Assembly (NCBI GenBank): GCA_027563935.2
Contig: CM050454.1
Span: 48,698,596-48,762,595, forward strand
From: Costus lasius
Lineage: Eukaryota > Streptophyta > Magnoliopsida > Zingiberales > Costaceae
DNA length: 64,000 nucleotides
Reading direction: 5' to 3'
Made by a program: the position numbers and the translations under genes. Shown in pieces: positions 33,188-44,710 of this stretch. Each line of letters begins with the position of its first letter. Positions within the stretch are counted from its first letter, which is position 1. The notes below the pieces were generated by a model that made no database searches, had not been told where the DNA came from, and was given only the letters and a program-made list of their open reading frames with translations.

Positions 33188-36100
33188 CTAATGGTTGAGG
33201 AATCTCAAACCCATATTATTACAGTGCTTCTCATGCTTCTGCTGCGCCAGAGGCTTGGTAAGCGGGTCTGCCAGATTGTCATCTGTATGAACCTTGCATA
33301 CTTTGATCTCGCCACGATCAATGATCTCCCTGATCAAATGAAACCGTCTCTGTATGTGCTTGGACTTCTGGTGCGACCGTGGTTCCTTTGCTTGTGCAAT
33401 TGCTCCAGTGTTATCACAGAAGATAACCAAAGGATCTGCACTCGAAGGAACGACACCAAGTTCTCTCACGAACTTACGAATCCACACTGCCTCCTTGGAT
33501 GCTTCCGAGGCTGCAACATACTCGGCTTCTGTTGTGGAATCAGCAACAGTTGACTGTTTGAAACTCTTCCACACCACTGCTCCACCATTCAAGCTAAAAA
33601 CATAGCCTGATTGCGATCGGAAATCATCCTGGTCAGACTGGAACGAAGCGTCAGTATATCCTTCAATACTGAGTTCTTCCTGACCACCATATATCAAGAA
33701 CATATCTTTGGTCCTCCGCAGATATTTTAAGATGTTCTTGACTGCAATCCAGTGCGCCATACCTGGATTACTCTGGTAACGACTGGTCACGCTTAATCCG
33801 TAAGCGACGTCTGGGCGAGTACACAACATCGCATACATAATGGATCCAATAGCCGAAGCATAAGGCGTATTGTCCATTTCATCTTTCTCAGTCTGTGTTT
33901 GTGGACACTGACTCTTCGAAAGACTCAGACCATGTCTGACTGGAAGATATCCTCGTTTAGAATTCTCTAAATGAAATCTTTCCAGGACTTTATCGATGTA
34001 AGTACTCTGGCACAGCCTGAGAAGCCTCTTAGATCTATCCCTGTAGATCTTCACACCTAACACATAGGCTGCTTCTCCTAGATCTTTCATCTGGAAACAT
34101 TTCCTCAGCCATGCCTTAACAGCATGCATTTCAGGAATGTCATTTCCAATGATCAAGATGTCATCGACGTAGAGGACTAGGAAAGTAATCACGCTCCCAC
34201 TAAACCTCTTATATACACACGGGTCATCCTCGTTCTTGATGAAACCAAATTCAGTAACTGATTCATCAAAACGAATATTCCAGCTTCTCGATGCTTGTTT
34301 AAGTCCATAAATGGACTTCTTTAACTTGCATATTTTATGACGATCTGCTGGATTAGTGAAACCTTCAGGTTGTGTCATATACACATCCTCATCCAGATTT
34401 CCATTAAGGAAAGCTGTTTTCACATCCATCTGCCAGATCTCATAATCGTAATATGCAGCTATCGCAAAAAGAATCCGAATAGACTTAAACATGGCTACAG
34501 GTGAGAAAGTTTCATCATAATCTATCCCGTAGATTTGTTTGAAACCTTTCGCAACTAGCCTGCCTTTATAGGTAACCACGTTACCATCCATGTCAATCTT
34601 CTTCTTGAAGATCCATTTACAGCCTATAGGGATTACTCCCGGAGGCGGATCAACCAAATCCCAGACTTGGTTATCTGACATGGAGTCCATCTCGGCGCGC
34701 ATAGCTTCAAGCCATCTCGCTGACTCCGGTCCACTGACCGCATCCGCATAAGTGAGGGGTTCATCATTGTCAATGATGTAGACTCCGTCATAGCGCTCAG
34801 GCTGTCGACGGATCCTACCCGATCTTCGCGGTTCCCGTGATATCTGAGCCTCAGGTTGTTCAATAACCTGTTCTACCGGCTCAGGCTCATCCAACTCTGC
34901 TTGAGCACTTTGTCCTTTCTCTGGATTCTCATCCAGTTTTATTTCTCTCCCAGTGGCCTCTTGCAGAAGAAACTCCTTCTCAAGAAATATGGCCGTACGA
35001 GCAACAAAAACCTTGTTCTCCTTGGGATCGAAGAAATAATAACCCTTAGTTTCCTTAGGGTAACCGACAAAGATACATTTCTCAGATCTGCTCTCTAGTT
35101 TCCCAGAGGCGAGCTTTTTGACATAAGCTTCGCAACCCCAGATCCTGATAAATGTCAAGCTTGGCTGTTTCCCATACCATAACTCATATGGCGTCTTTGA
35201 AACTGCCTTGGATGGCACCCGGTTTAGTACCTTTGCAGCTGTTTCCAGTGCAAAACCCCAAAAGGAGTATGGAAGAGTAGCCTGACTCATCATAGAACGA
35301 ACCATATCTAGTAACGTTCTATTTCTCCTCTCGGACACACCATTCCATTGCGGTGTTCCTGGTGGAGTGAGCTGTGAGATAATGCCACACTCTTTTAGAT
35401 AGTCAGTAAATGCATGACTTAGGTATTCACCACCTCGATCTGAGCGAAGTGCCTTGATATTACGGCCTAGCTGATTTTGTACTTCATTTTTGAACTCTTT
35501 GAACTTGTCAAAAGATTCACTTTTATGTCTCATCAGATAGACATAACCATATCTACTGAAATCATCAGTAAAGGTAATGAAGTACTGATAGCCACCTCTG
35601 GCATGTTTACTAAATGGCCCACACACATCACTGTGTATAAGGTCAAGTAAACCTGAAGCCCTTTGACCTTTGTGAGGAAAAGGTGACTTCGTCATTTTAC
35701 CCATTAAACAAGCCTTGCATGTATCAATCTCCTTGTAGGAGAATGATCCCAGCAGTCCATGATGATGCAACCGCTTAATGCGTTTCTCGTTAATATGGCC
35801 TAAACGACTATGCCATAGCAAGGTGCTGTCATCAGCATACTTGGCTTTCTTGATATCAACGTTCTGTATAGAACATTCCATGTCCAACATGTATAACCCA
35901 TTGCTAATTGAACCAGTTGCATAAACAATATTATCTAAAGACAAAACACACTTTGAAATATTGCATTCAAAGGAAAATCCCTTCCTGACAAGAGCAGGAA
36001 TGGAGATAATATTTTTAGTTATACTGAGAACAAAGTAACAACTGTTTAGTTCTAATACAATTCCAGATGGTAAAGAAATGAAGTAGTCTCCTACAGCAAC

Positions 36101-37069
36101 AGCAGCAACCCGTGCCCCGTTTCCAACGCGTAGGTCCACCTCATGCTGTCCCACCTGCCTTCTTCTCTTGAGTTCCTGCACATTTGAACAAATGTGAACT
36201 CCACATGCAGTGTCCAACACCCATGATATAGAAGAAGAAAACATGACTTCAGTCACGAATATACCTGAGCCAGAAGCAAAGCTTCCCCTCTTGTCTCCTT
36301 GGAGCGCTTTACAGTCCTTTTTCCAGTGACCCAGCTGGCCACAGTGGAAGCACCTGTATTCCTTAGACCGCTTGACCTTCTGCTTCAGAGCCTTGCTGTA
36401 ATTCTTGACAGGGGCCTTGCCCTTCTTCCCCTTCTTCTTGTTCCTTGAAGGAACCATTAAGACAGAGGTTGAAGGCTTACCCTTCAGAGTCTCCTCAGTG
36501 GTCAAGAGCATATTCAGCAGCTCTGCCGGAGTACAATCGATTTTGTTCATATTAAAATTAATAATGAACGCGTCGAATGAAGGCGGGAGAGACTGCAGAA
36601 TAATGTCCACAGCAAGCTCCTGGTTGATGGTATGCCCCAGTTTCTCTAGAGCCTCCTTGTGCCCAATCATCTTGAGCACGTGAGCTCCCACTGGGCTCCC
36701 TTCAGCCAGTTTGCTCTGAAAGAAGAGCTTCGTCAAATTATAGCGTTCAGTCCTCGCCTGTGCAGCATACAGCATCTTGAGGTTCGCTATAATCTGTATA
36801 GCCGACATATCCTCATGCTGACGCTGCAGCGGTGGCGTCATAGACGCTAGCATCAGGCAAGCGACATCAATGCTATCATTGACGTGATTTTCATAGGCTT
36901 CCCGAACCGCCCTTGCGGCGTTCGGAGCGGGCTGCGGCGGTATCGCCGTCTCGAGGACATACAGTTTCCTCTCTGCCTTAAGAATAATCTTAAGGTGTCC
37001 AAACCAGTCAGAGAAGTTTGGCCCAGCAAACTTCTCCCTTTCCAGTAGGGATCGCACATTGAAGTTCAT
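33188..37069 (-). CDS. Ty1/copia gag-pol polyprotein D (1293 aa, intact)
   Basis: One open frame with no stop or frameshift. Order: gag of the Angela/BARE type (MNFNVRSLLEREKFAGPNFS), zinc knuckle CFHCGQLGHWKKDC near residue 240, protease motif WVLDTACGVHIC near 285, integrase zinc region (HSRLGH ... CKACLMGK) near 418-453, and the integrase core with HSDVCG, TFTDDFSRYG and NGVSERRNRT. Then reverse transcriptase with GCKWIFKKK, QMDVKTAFLNG and YVDDILIIGND, and RNase H with GYTDASF, TTEAEYVA and DNTGAIA. It ends LADPLTKPLAQQKHE...; the length is close to BARE-type polyproteins. The protease has DTA where aspartic proteases usually have D-S/T-G, a variant shared by the other copies. By family knowledge it supplies capsid, protease, integrase and reverse transcriptase for cytoplasmic replication and nuclear insertion. 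Confidence 0.95.
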   Translation of the reverse strand: MNFNVRSLLEREKFAGPNFSDWFGHLKIILKAERKLYVLETAIPPQPAPNAARAVREAYENHVNDSIDVACLMLASMTPPLQRQHEDMSAIQIIANLKMLYAAQARTERYNLTKLFFQSKLAEGSPVGAHVLKMIGHKEALEKLGHTINQELAVDIILQSLPPSFDAFIINFNMNKIDCTPAELLNMLLTTEETLKGKPSTSVLMVPSRNKKKGKKGKAPVKNYSKALKQKVKRSKEYRCFHCGQLGHWKKDCKALQGDKRGSFASGSGIFVTEVMFSSSISWVLDTACGVHICSNVQELKRRRQVGQHEVDLRVGNGARVAAVAVGDYFISLPSGIVLELNSCYFVLSITKNIISIPALVRKGFSFECNISKCVLSLDNIVYATGSISNGLYMLDMECSIQNVDIKKAKYADDSTLLWHSRLGHINEKRIKRLHHHGLLGSFSYKEIDTCKACLMGKMTKSPFPHKGQRASGLLDLIHSDVCGPFSKHARGGYQYFITFTDDFSRYGYVYLMRHKSESFDKFKEFKNEVQNQLGRNIKALRSDRGGEYLSHAFTDYLKECGIISQLTPPGTPQWNGVSERRNRTLLDMVRSMMSQATLPYSFWGFALETAAKVLNRVPSKAVSKTPYELWYGKQPSLTFIRIWGCEAYVKKLASGKLESRSEKCIFVGYPKETKGYYFFDPKENKVFVARTAIFLEKEFLLQEATGREIKLDENPEKGQSAQAELDEPEPVEQVIEQPEAQISREPRRSGRIRRQPERYDGVYIIDNDEPLTYADAVSGPESARWLEAMRAEMDSMSDNQVWDLVDPPPGVIPIGCKWIFKKKIDMDGNVVTYKGRLVAKGFKQIYGIDYDETFSPVAMFKSIRILFAIAAYYDYEIWQMDVKTAFLNGNLDEDVYMTQPEGFTNPADRHKICKLKKSIYGLKQASRSWNIRFDESVTEFGFIKNEDDPCVYKRFSGSVITFLVLYVDDILIIGNDIPEMHAVKAWLRKCFQMKDLGEAAYVLGVKIYRDRSKRLLRLCQSTYIDKVLERFHLENSKRGYLPVRHGLSLSKSQCPQTQTEKDEMDNTPYASAIGSIMYAMLCTRPDVAYGLSVTSRYQSNPGMAHWIAVKNILKYLRRTKDMFLIYGGQEELSIEGYTDASFQSDQDDFRSQSGYVFSLNGGAVVWKSFKQSTVADSTTEAEYVAASEASKEAVWIRKFVRELGVVPSSADPLVIFCDNTGAIAQAKEPRSHQKSKHIQRRFHLIREIIDRGEIKVCKVHTDDNLADPLTKPLAQQKHEKHCNNMGLRFLNH

Positions 37070-38903
37070 GGTGTTCGTTGCTGCAGGTATCTACAACAAT
37101 GCAAGAACAGCAAGGTCAGTATCAATGTATAAGAATCAATCAGGACTTAAGAAAGATTCTTTTTCTCACTATTTTATCAGGCGTGAAAAATCCAGCAAAA
37201 CAGCCCGAAAGAGTAGAACTCTTTTAGTGAGATGGGATCCAGATTTCATACTTGGTCTCCGCGTCCCGCTCAGGCGAGATAAGATGCACAGAGAGTACAA
37301 GCACTAGTTTCTGGTAGGCTATCCCAGCCAATCGCCAACCCGTGCGATTCCCCTTCATCTGGGCAATCCAGCAGACTGTGCCAACTGAGTTGGTACAACA
37401 CAATCTCTGACCCCACAGATGGCTGCCTCCATGTGCTACCATATGCGCCACATATGTAGACTACACGGTCAAGCTGACCCAACCTACTCCCTGGACCACC
37501 ATGTGCTATGCTGAGCAACGAGAAGGGATAAATCCCTGCTCTGTAACACACAGGTGTAATCCCGCACCGTCTGAAGATAGATGGACGTGCCCACTGAGTG
37601 GGTACAACACGGCTCCAACGATAATCAGAACAGTGAGGTTTCGCGTCAGAAGGCATTCGAGCTTGATATTTTTAGCGTTGGATTTTAACGGTCTTTTATC
37701 TTCTTTTTCTATCATACAATTCCTATGGTGATAGCAGAAGATAAATTTAATCATGCAATTCTAATATTAACAAATAAAAGAAAGCATGTATCTTATGTGG
37801 TAAAAGCCCATAGCCCTAGTGAGACCTTAACCTAGCTTAAGTCTACACTTGCTCTTCATGGGTCTTTTGCTGCTCATCTGGCCCAAGCAGGGCCCTAGCG
37901 CCGTTTGCAGCACTGGTGCGCCCACCAGGAATTTGCGCCAGGTCCTAGGTTCGAACCCTAGACCTTCCACCTGGTCCAGCCACTGCTGCATGCGCTTCTG
38001 CCAAGTGTGCATTGTGCTCTTGTCTAATTAAATTACAATTTAACTATCTAGACAAGAGTGACACGCAGGTCACTTTCACATTATAAATTAATCAAAATTG
38101 TGATTCGCAGATCACAAAAATAAAATTAATTTACAACAATTAATCCCAGGCTCGCAGGCCCCAGCACAGCACACATTAATAACGGGCAGCCCACATAAGA
38201 CTAAATAGACAAACATATGCATCAATCAAGAATCATGTGATCCATACATAAAAATTAAAATTTTTCGAAAACCCCTTGGGATCAATTTTAATTTTTCCTT
38301 ATTTCCCCTACAACCTTACAACGGTCCATTACTAGGGATCCACTCAACCAACCTAGTCAGATCCACTACCCTTGCATGCACCAAGTCCTAACTGACTTGA
38401 GTTGACCATAAGGTCAACCATGCATGCGCCAGGGCTGAACGACCACACAGAGGTCTGGCAAGCGGGCGTGACCCCGGGCCTAACTCAGGTGCGTTCATTA
38501 GTCGTCTCAATCAGACATCGCTACACACCTGTCTGCAGTCGACCTATAGCCACCATAGGCTTGCGCCGAGGTGCTAACTGGTCGACCCATTCAGGCTGTC
38601 AGATAGTCTGATCAGACATTCTGGATCTAACCTAGGGGTGACTTCAACCCTAATAACCCGTCTAAGGGTTTACAGTAGGCGGCTTAGATCTAAGGTGATA
38701 CGCGCAAGAGATATAAGTTTTTGATAAAAACTCTATAACAAGTGCCAAGGCATCATACATGCGTAACACATAAACTTACATCATGCGCAACCTTACAACA
38801 TGCGTCAACTACAAGTAAAGGTTCGCATGTATTCTAGATCTAGCAAGATGGCGCATACAAGGATCACAAATCATAGCAAACATATTATCATGCGATTTAG
38901 CCT
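37070..38903 (-). other. Leader of element D
   Basis: This 1.83-kb leader has no gene. It contains the AAAGAGT/ACTCTTT stem (37208-37224), the two-part hairpin near 37374-37405, a T-arm-like hairpin (37945-37961; sense stem CTAGG/CCTAG with loop GTTCGAA) and the palindrome GTCTGATCAGAC (38606-38617). Confidence 0.75.
37945..37961 (-). other. tRNA T-arm-like hairpin in the D leader
   Basis: The sense strand reads CTAGG-GTTCGAA-CCTAG, a 5-bp stem with a 7-base loop that resembles a tRNA T arm and the B box of Pol III genes. No complete tRNA cloverleaf is visible around it. The F leader has the same structure at 49471-49487. Confidence 0.6.
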
Positions 38904-38915
38904 GCTCTGATACCA
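38904..38915 (-). other. Primer binding site of element D
   Basis: Sense TGGTATCAGAGC, two bases (AT) inside the LTR end, unmutated. Confidence 0.88.
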
Positions 38916-38917
38916 AT

Positions 38918-40598
38918 TGCAGGGGGTCCCCTTCAAGGGGGAGCGAAAAACCCTAATGGGCGCATGTGTTTCAACGCAGCGGAAATAAGGGTTTTAGGGA
39001 TCATTAGCATGATATATGATCAACTATAAAAATCGATTGCAAAATGCCAATAAGATTCATACCATCGCCATCTATGGATGAAGTGTTGGAAGCAAAAACC
39101 GAAAGGGGTCTTCTCCCTAGTCGACGCACACACGATGAAGAATGGCCTCTCCTTGTCGTCTTTGTGCTAGCAAAGCTTCAAGGGTCCTTTGCGCATGGAG
39201 GAGATGAGATCCTTGGGCTTGGCGAAGAAGAAGTTCCTCTACACTCGTCAAGACTTTTGTCACACAAGAAGGGAGGAGATGTCGTCCGAAGTTGATGATC
39301 GACAAGGGAGTAAACACGTTCTAATCAACGTGGGCGTTGCTATCCAAAAATAGTAACCCATTACTCACTTCGGTTATGCGTTCACATGAAGTGAACCGCA
39401 ACCCTCTTCTCCCATTCGAACCTTTGAACCAAGCGCTCATAACATGAGCCGGTTCAAGTGACTTTGGTTCAAGACCAAATCGGCCCAAGCAATGGTCGAT
39501 CTTATTGAACCACAAGGTTCAAGATCACCGTTGATCTCTCGATGCTATAGATCTCACTGATCTAGCATCATAACTCTCGATCGAAGCTTACCGATCTAAA
39601 GCCCTAATCAATCAAACATGATCAGACCAGATCTCACTCTCAATCAGAGTTTAACACCCCTTTAAACTGAACTAAACAATTCAGTCCACACGATCTGACT
39701 TAAAGAAGCCATATCATCAAATTGTGCGACCCTAAGGGTTTCCTTTAAATGTCGGTAACGATAACTCACGTTATCACGATCAGTGAGGGGTATCTAGCAA
39801 CACATCACTGTCTCCCGATATAAAGGAAAGAGTCTTCCAAGACTTCACCCAAACCACAGCACAAGTGTGAATCCAATTCACTAGGCATGCATACTTCCTT
39901 TGCCACTTGATGTTCTTATTGGACAAGCCTGTCAAGCTTGTAACTCCAATATGATGAGCATGATTAGATCAGATGAACACTGTCACCTGGGTATGGCCAT
40001 ACACTCTCTCAATCATCTCATCCAGGGGGGCCCTTATAGAACATCACACTCCTTAAACAAGGAGACGGCAATCCTATGTCTATCACTAGTGTCCTAACCT
40101 GACTCAAGCTCATCATCCAAGATAGTCTATAATCATTATGTTTCAAATGATATTGAACTACCTCAAAACAATGACAATCATCATTTAGAAAACACAAGTG
40201 ATCTCAAGTCAGAGGAAATGTGCCACTTGTCGCAATCAAGGAATATTCACATTGTGACAAACAATTGAACATCCTAGTAGGGTCTGTCCAGTACATCCCA
40301 TGTACCCATGAGTCTACATCTTATTCCATGCTCGAAGCATCCTATAAGATTAGAACACATATTAGTCTTAACCATATCAAGGCTGTCTCATGTTCACCAA
40401 GATACATCGACCAAGGACATAATAGCATGTCAGCCCAGCTGAACAGCTTTGAGACATTATTCAGAAGAACATATATTGCAGCAGACAATGTAGCTAACTG
40501 AATAACAACCATGCCTTTATAAACATATGAGTTTATTACATGATACTTGTTACACTCCCATAGGCTTCAAACATTAGCCTTAAGGGCATACCCCAACA
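38918..40598 (-). repeat. 5' LTR of element D
   Basis: 1681 bp, read as identical to 31487-33167. A TATA-like TTTATAAAGG (sense) lies at about 40513-40524, roughly 75-85 bp from the LTR start, and is a possible promoter. The GTGA-loop hairpin is at 39760-39775. Confidence 0.95.
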
Positions 40599-40603
40599 AT
40601 ACC
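40599..40603. repeat. Target duplication ATACC, right copy (element D)
   Basis: Matches 31482-31486. Confidence 0.95.
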
Positions 40604-40874
40604 CATATGTCTGTGTTAGAACCTCCTGCCTAACCAGCTCATATACCAGTCTCACAAGTATCATAGTTATCCCATAACCACTAAGATACATTGACTGGGG
40701 ACAATAGTTTGAGCACAGATCCAATCTGTCTCCAGGGACATTATCAAGTAAGTACATATTCGCAGATATAAACAAACATAAATAATGACAATGCCAGAAT
40801 GATATATGTAAAATATCAATGTTAAGTAGTACAATAATGGACCAAAATTAGGTCCTAGGGCATATACACCAACA
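40604..40874 (-). repeat. 5' LTR of element A, segment 3 (outer end)
   Basis: The last 271 bp of the A LTR; the sense start is TGTTGGTGTATATGCCC, a BARE-like terminus. Counting the three segments, the LTR is about 1.95 kb. It abuts the protease of gypsy fragment G2. Confidence 0.85.
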
Positions 40875-42518
40875 AGGTCTTGGGTGGGGTTCTAGGGGAA
40901 GGCCAAAATGCATGACCGCGGTTCGACAAACCACGTTCAGGCTACTACCACTGTCAATGATGATCTTACAGGAGTGCCCATTGCACTTAATGTAAGTCAT
41001 GAAAATGCCCGAGTGCATCCAATTCTCGGTGGGCGCGGGCTGCACTAGGTTGCAACGAACGAGAAGTGTGGACGGACCCGATTCCTCGCCACTAGTGTAA
41101 CATTCCGCCTCAACATCGTGCTCAACGGGGGTTATGGTGGCGACGCGAGCCGGACCCGTGTCGGCTCGAGCGGGCCTCTTGGGACATTCACGTGACATGT
41201 GACCTGGCTGTAAACAGTTGTAGCAAGTAATACGGCCCGAGGCTCCGACTACTGGGGCCTTGCCCTTCTCCTCCCAAGTGGGCCGAGAAGGCGAAGCCTC
41301 AGGGGGTGGGCATCGAATGGGCGGAAGGGCTGGGGGTGCGGGTCAAGGGTCCAGACGAGGCTCCGGACGCTCAAGTCGCGGGTTGGGTTGCGGGGGACCG
41401 CCCGCATGAGGACGCCTATGTGGGCCAAGGTCATTGCACCTTGCAGCGATGCGGAGGTCTTGCTCGATGTCTCGAGCGCGCTAAAAAGTCTGGTCAAGGG
41501 TCTCTGATCCATAAGCGGGTAAGGCTCAGCGGATATCCCCATGGAGCCCATTCTTGAATTTCGACAAAACTAACTCGGGGTCCTCTTGCAAATTACAACG
41601 GAGTTGCAACAACTCGAAGGTGAGATGGTACTCCTCGATAGTACCCGACCCTTAGTGTAGACTACTATACCGATCAAGAAGGCGCTGCCTATACGAAGGG
41701 GGTACGTAATGCTAGTGAAGGCGATACCGCATCTCCGCCCACTCAGTGATCGGGAGAAGAGCCTGCTGCGCATTTTGGCACTCCACATTTTCCCAATGCA
41801 AACGTGCAGGCCCCTCAAGTAAGGTGCGCACATACCGAACCCGTGAGTGCGGGGGCCAATCGCTAAGGTCAAAATATGCGTCGACGGATGCGACCCAATC
41901 TAAGAACTGTGTGGGGTCAAGACCACCCGTGAACGGTGTAGGGGTGTTACGAATGAAATGACGGAAATCGTCGTCCACCCGAGGGCGCTCGATGTGGGTT
42001 TGGGCGGGGGTTCGAGGCGCGGCCCACGCGTGACCAAAATGACCACTGGGCTGAGGCCCTTGTGCGTCCCAAACGTCATCCTCATCGAGGGGATCATTGC
42101 CATAACTCGGGTTCCGAGGGACTTCATGAGGTCGCAGGTGATCCCAGTCATCCTCGTGGGCGTGTCGCTGCGCGGGTGTAGCCATCGGCGGTAATTCTCT
42201 AGTGGGGGCGGGGTTTGCGGATACCGGAGGGTTCACCGAGCTTGGGCGCTCATGCTTCGCGGGTCCAGAGCGACTAAGGAGGTGTTGGATTCCGGCCAAG
42301 ATCTGCTGGACCGTGGCATTGGTGCTAGCTTGTTGGGCTTCCACGCGTCCAGACAGCGCCTCAAGCTTTGCATCGATTTGCGCCTCATGCGCAGCCATAG
42401 ACTCTAGACGGGAATTAGCCCCGTCCGAAGGTTGGACCGACTCTTACGTTTCAGGAATGGTTTCTAGGTATTGGGATGACATGATTTGTCACCGTGTAGT
42501 CACCATGCACAAACAAGG
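40875..42518 (-). pseudogene. Ty3/gypsy fragment G2: gag and protease, decayed
   Basis: Minus-strand reading finds a gag start near 42398 (MAAHEAQIDAKLEAL), a gypsy gag domain (TPFTGGLDPTQFLDWVASVD ... LLEGPARLHWENVE), a shift of frame near 41712, a zinc knuckle CYNCLQPGHMSREC at about 41178-41225 and a protease motif IIIDSGSSLNVV. The protease is cut at 40875 by the LTR of element A. Domain order matches G3 but the sequence is distant and richer in G+C, so it is a different gypsy lineage. It is the oldest layer seen and is bordered on the right by cluster F at 42519. The rest of the element is not in the window. Confidence 0.82.
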
Positions 42519-44191
42519 TGTTGGGGTATGCCCTTAAGGCTAATGTTTGAGGCCTTAGGATTGCATCAGTATCATGTATAAACTCTTTGTTTATAAAGGC
42601 AATTGTTGTTATTCAGGTTGTTGCCTTATCTGCTGTCATATGTATACTTCTGAATAATGTCTCAATGCTGTTCAGCTTGGCTGACATGCACTTTTGTCCT
42701 TAGTCGAGATATCTTGGTGAACATGAGACAGCCTTGATATGATTGAGACTAATGTGTGTTCTAATCTTATAGGATGCTTCGAGCATGGAATAAGATGTAG
42801 AATCATGGGTACATTGGATGTACTGGACAGACCCTACTAGGATATTCAGTTGCATATCACAATGTAAATAATCCTTGTATGCGAACAAGTGGCATACTTC
42901 CTCTGAGTTGAGATCACTTGTGTTTCTAAATGATGATTGGCATTGTTTTGAGGTAGTTCAATATCATTTGAAACATAATGGTTATAGACTATCTTGGATG
43001 ATGAGCATGAGTCATGTTAGGGTGCTAGTGATAGACATAGGATTGCCGTCTCCTTGTTTGGAGTGTGATGTTCTAAAGGGGCCCCCTGGATGAGATGATT
43101 GAGAAAGTGTATGGCCATACCCAGATGACTATGTTCATCTGATCTAATCATTCTCATCATATTGGAGTTACAGGCTTGACACGCTTGTCCAATAAAGAAC
43201 ATCCAGTGGCAAAGGAAACATGTATGCCTAGTGAGTTGATTCACACTTGTGCTGTGGTTTGGGTGTAGTCTTGGAAGACTCTTTCTTTTATATCGGGAGA
43301 TAGTGATGTGTTGCTAGATACCCCTCACTGATCGTGATAACGTAAGTTATCGTTACCGACATTTAAAGGAAACCCTTAGGGTCGCACAATTTGATGATAT
43401 GACTTACTTAAGTCAGATCGTGTGGACTGAATTGTTTTGGTTCAGTTTAAAGGGATTTTATCTCTGATTGTAAGTGAGATCTGGTCTGATCATGTTTGAT
43501 TGATTAGGGCTTGAGATCGGTAAGCTTTGATCTAGAGAATGGATGCTAGATCGGTGAGATCAGAAGCATCAAGAGATGATCGGTTAGATCTTGAACCTTA
43601 GGGTTAATATGATCTAGACCAAATCGCTTGGGTTAATTGGTCTTTGAACCAACCCAAAAATGAACCAACTCATTATGTGAGCGCATGGTTCAATGAGGAG
43701 AGAAAAATGCGATTGGTTCGTGGGTACATGAACGCATGATCGCATGAGAGAGTAAGGCTAGCTATTTTTAGTAGCCACGCCTCCACGTTTTGAGTGGAAC
43801 GCATCTCTTGTCGCCCCTCTCCTATTCTCGTCGCTTGCTCTCGTGTGGAAGTTTTTTGTTCACGCCTTGGAGAGAGTTTGCTCAAGCGAGACATCATCTC
43901 AACTTCCCTTCCATTCGACAAGGACACTTGGAGATCCTTGCTAGCACAAGGTTCGACAAGGAGAAGCCAACATCCATCTTGTGTGCGCACCATTTGGAGG
44001 AGAAGCGCTTGACTCTCTGCTTCCTAGACGCCATCCAAGCAATGGCACTGGTAAGAATCGATTCTCTTGTATGCAAGTTAAAGTTGATCATACTGCATGC
44101 ATCGATCCAGAAACCCTTTCCGCTGCAAAAAGGTTTTATCATATGCGCCATTAGGGTTTCGACACCTCCCACCTTGTTTAAGGGACTTTCA
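42519..44191 (+). repeat. LTR F1
   Basis: This 1673-bp LTR ends GGACTTTCA. Its first half differs from F2, F3 and F4, while its second half is practically identical to the second half of F2. The GNRA-type hairpin is at 43336-43351. Confidence 0.9.
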
Positions 44192-44193
44192 AT

Positions 44194-44205
44194 TGGTATT
44201 AGAGC
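44194..44205 (+). other. Primer binding site of F1 (one mismatch)
   Basis: TGGTATTAGAGC, with T where the usual site has C. Confidence 0.8.
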
Positions 44206-44710
44206 CACGTTTATTGCATGTTAATATGATTGCTATCTTTGCATTGTGATCCATGTTTGCACAAAAGACTAGATCTATAGGACATGCGAAACTTGTTGTA
44301 TAGTTTTATGTTGGCGAAAATACATGATGTTATTTTCTCCTTGGCGCATGTTTCTAGTTGGCGCATGTTGCATGTTGGTTTTATTAAAACAAAATAACTT
44401 GCGCGCTTACCATTAGATCTAAGAGGTGCCTACTTTAAATCCTTAGACGGGTTGATAGGGTTGAAGTCATCGTCTAGTCAAGATCAAACCAGTCTGATCA
44501 GACCATCTGACAGCCTAGATGGGTTGACCAGATAGCACTTATGTGCATGCACAAGGTGACTATAGGTTGACTGCTGACAGGCGTGTAGAGATGTCTGGTT
44601 GGGACAACCAGTGAACGCATATGAGTTAGGCCCGGGGTCACACCCGCTTGCCAGAACTCATGAGGTCATTCAGCCCTTGGCGCATGCATAGTTGACCATT
44701 AGGTTAACAC
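44206..44710 (+). other. Truncated leader of F1
   Basis: About 505 bp of leader, including GTCTGATCAGAC at 44492-44503. It is cut after TTAACAC by the start of LTR F2. No gene. Confidence 0.82.

Larger units (their letters stand above)
31487..40598 (-). mobile_element. Complete, apparently intact Ty1/copia element D
   Basis: This 9112-bp element on the minus strand has two 1681-bp LTRs that I read as identical, ATACC duplications, an unmutated primer site, a 1.8-kb leader, one uninterrupted 1293-codon gag-pol and a polypurine tract. It is inserted in the 5' LTR of element A. Of all copies in the window it is the only one with no visible defect, so it is the best candidate for an autonomous, recently active element. 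Confidence 0.95.
2342..40874 (-). mobile_element. Ty1/copia element A, 5' two-thirds, split by four later insertions
   Basis: Element A runs on the minus strand: 5' LTR (40874 down to 15372, in three pieces), primer site 15359-15370, leader (15358-14400 then 5346-4698) and gag-pol from 4697 down to 2342, where G1 cuts it. It is an Angela/BARE-like copia but not the family of B, D, E and F: LTR sequence, leader and protein differ. It is itself inserted in gypsy fragment G2 at 40874/40875. The 3' half of pol and the 3' LTR are left of the window. The range given encloses the later insertions B, E and D. Confidence 0.85.

Noticed and set aside
41306..41557. Open frames on the plus strand in 41306-42537
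   Set aside because: They are opposite to the G2 gag reading, in G+C-rich sequence that opens frames by chance.
43790..44224. A 144-codon open frame in LTR F1, repeated with a shifted start in F2
   Set aside because: It changes frame with a one-base T-run difference between the two copies and lies wholly in LTR and primer-site sequence; not a gene.
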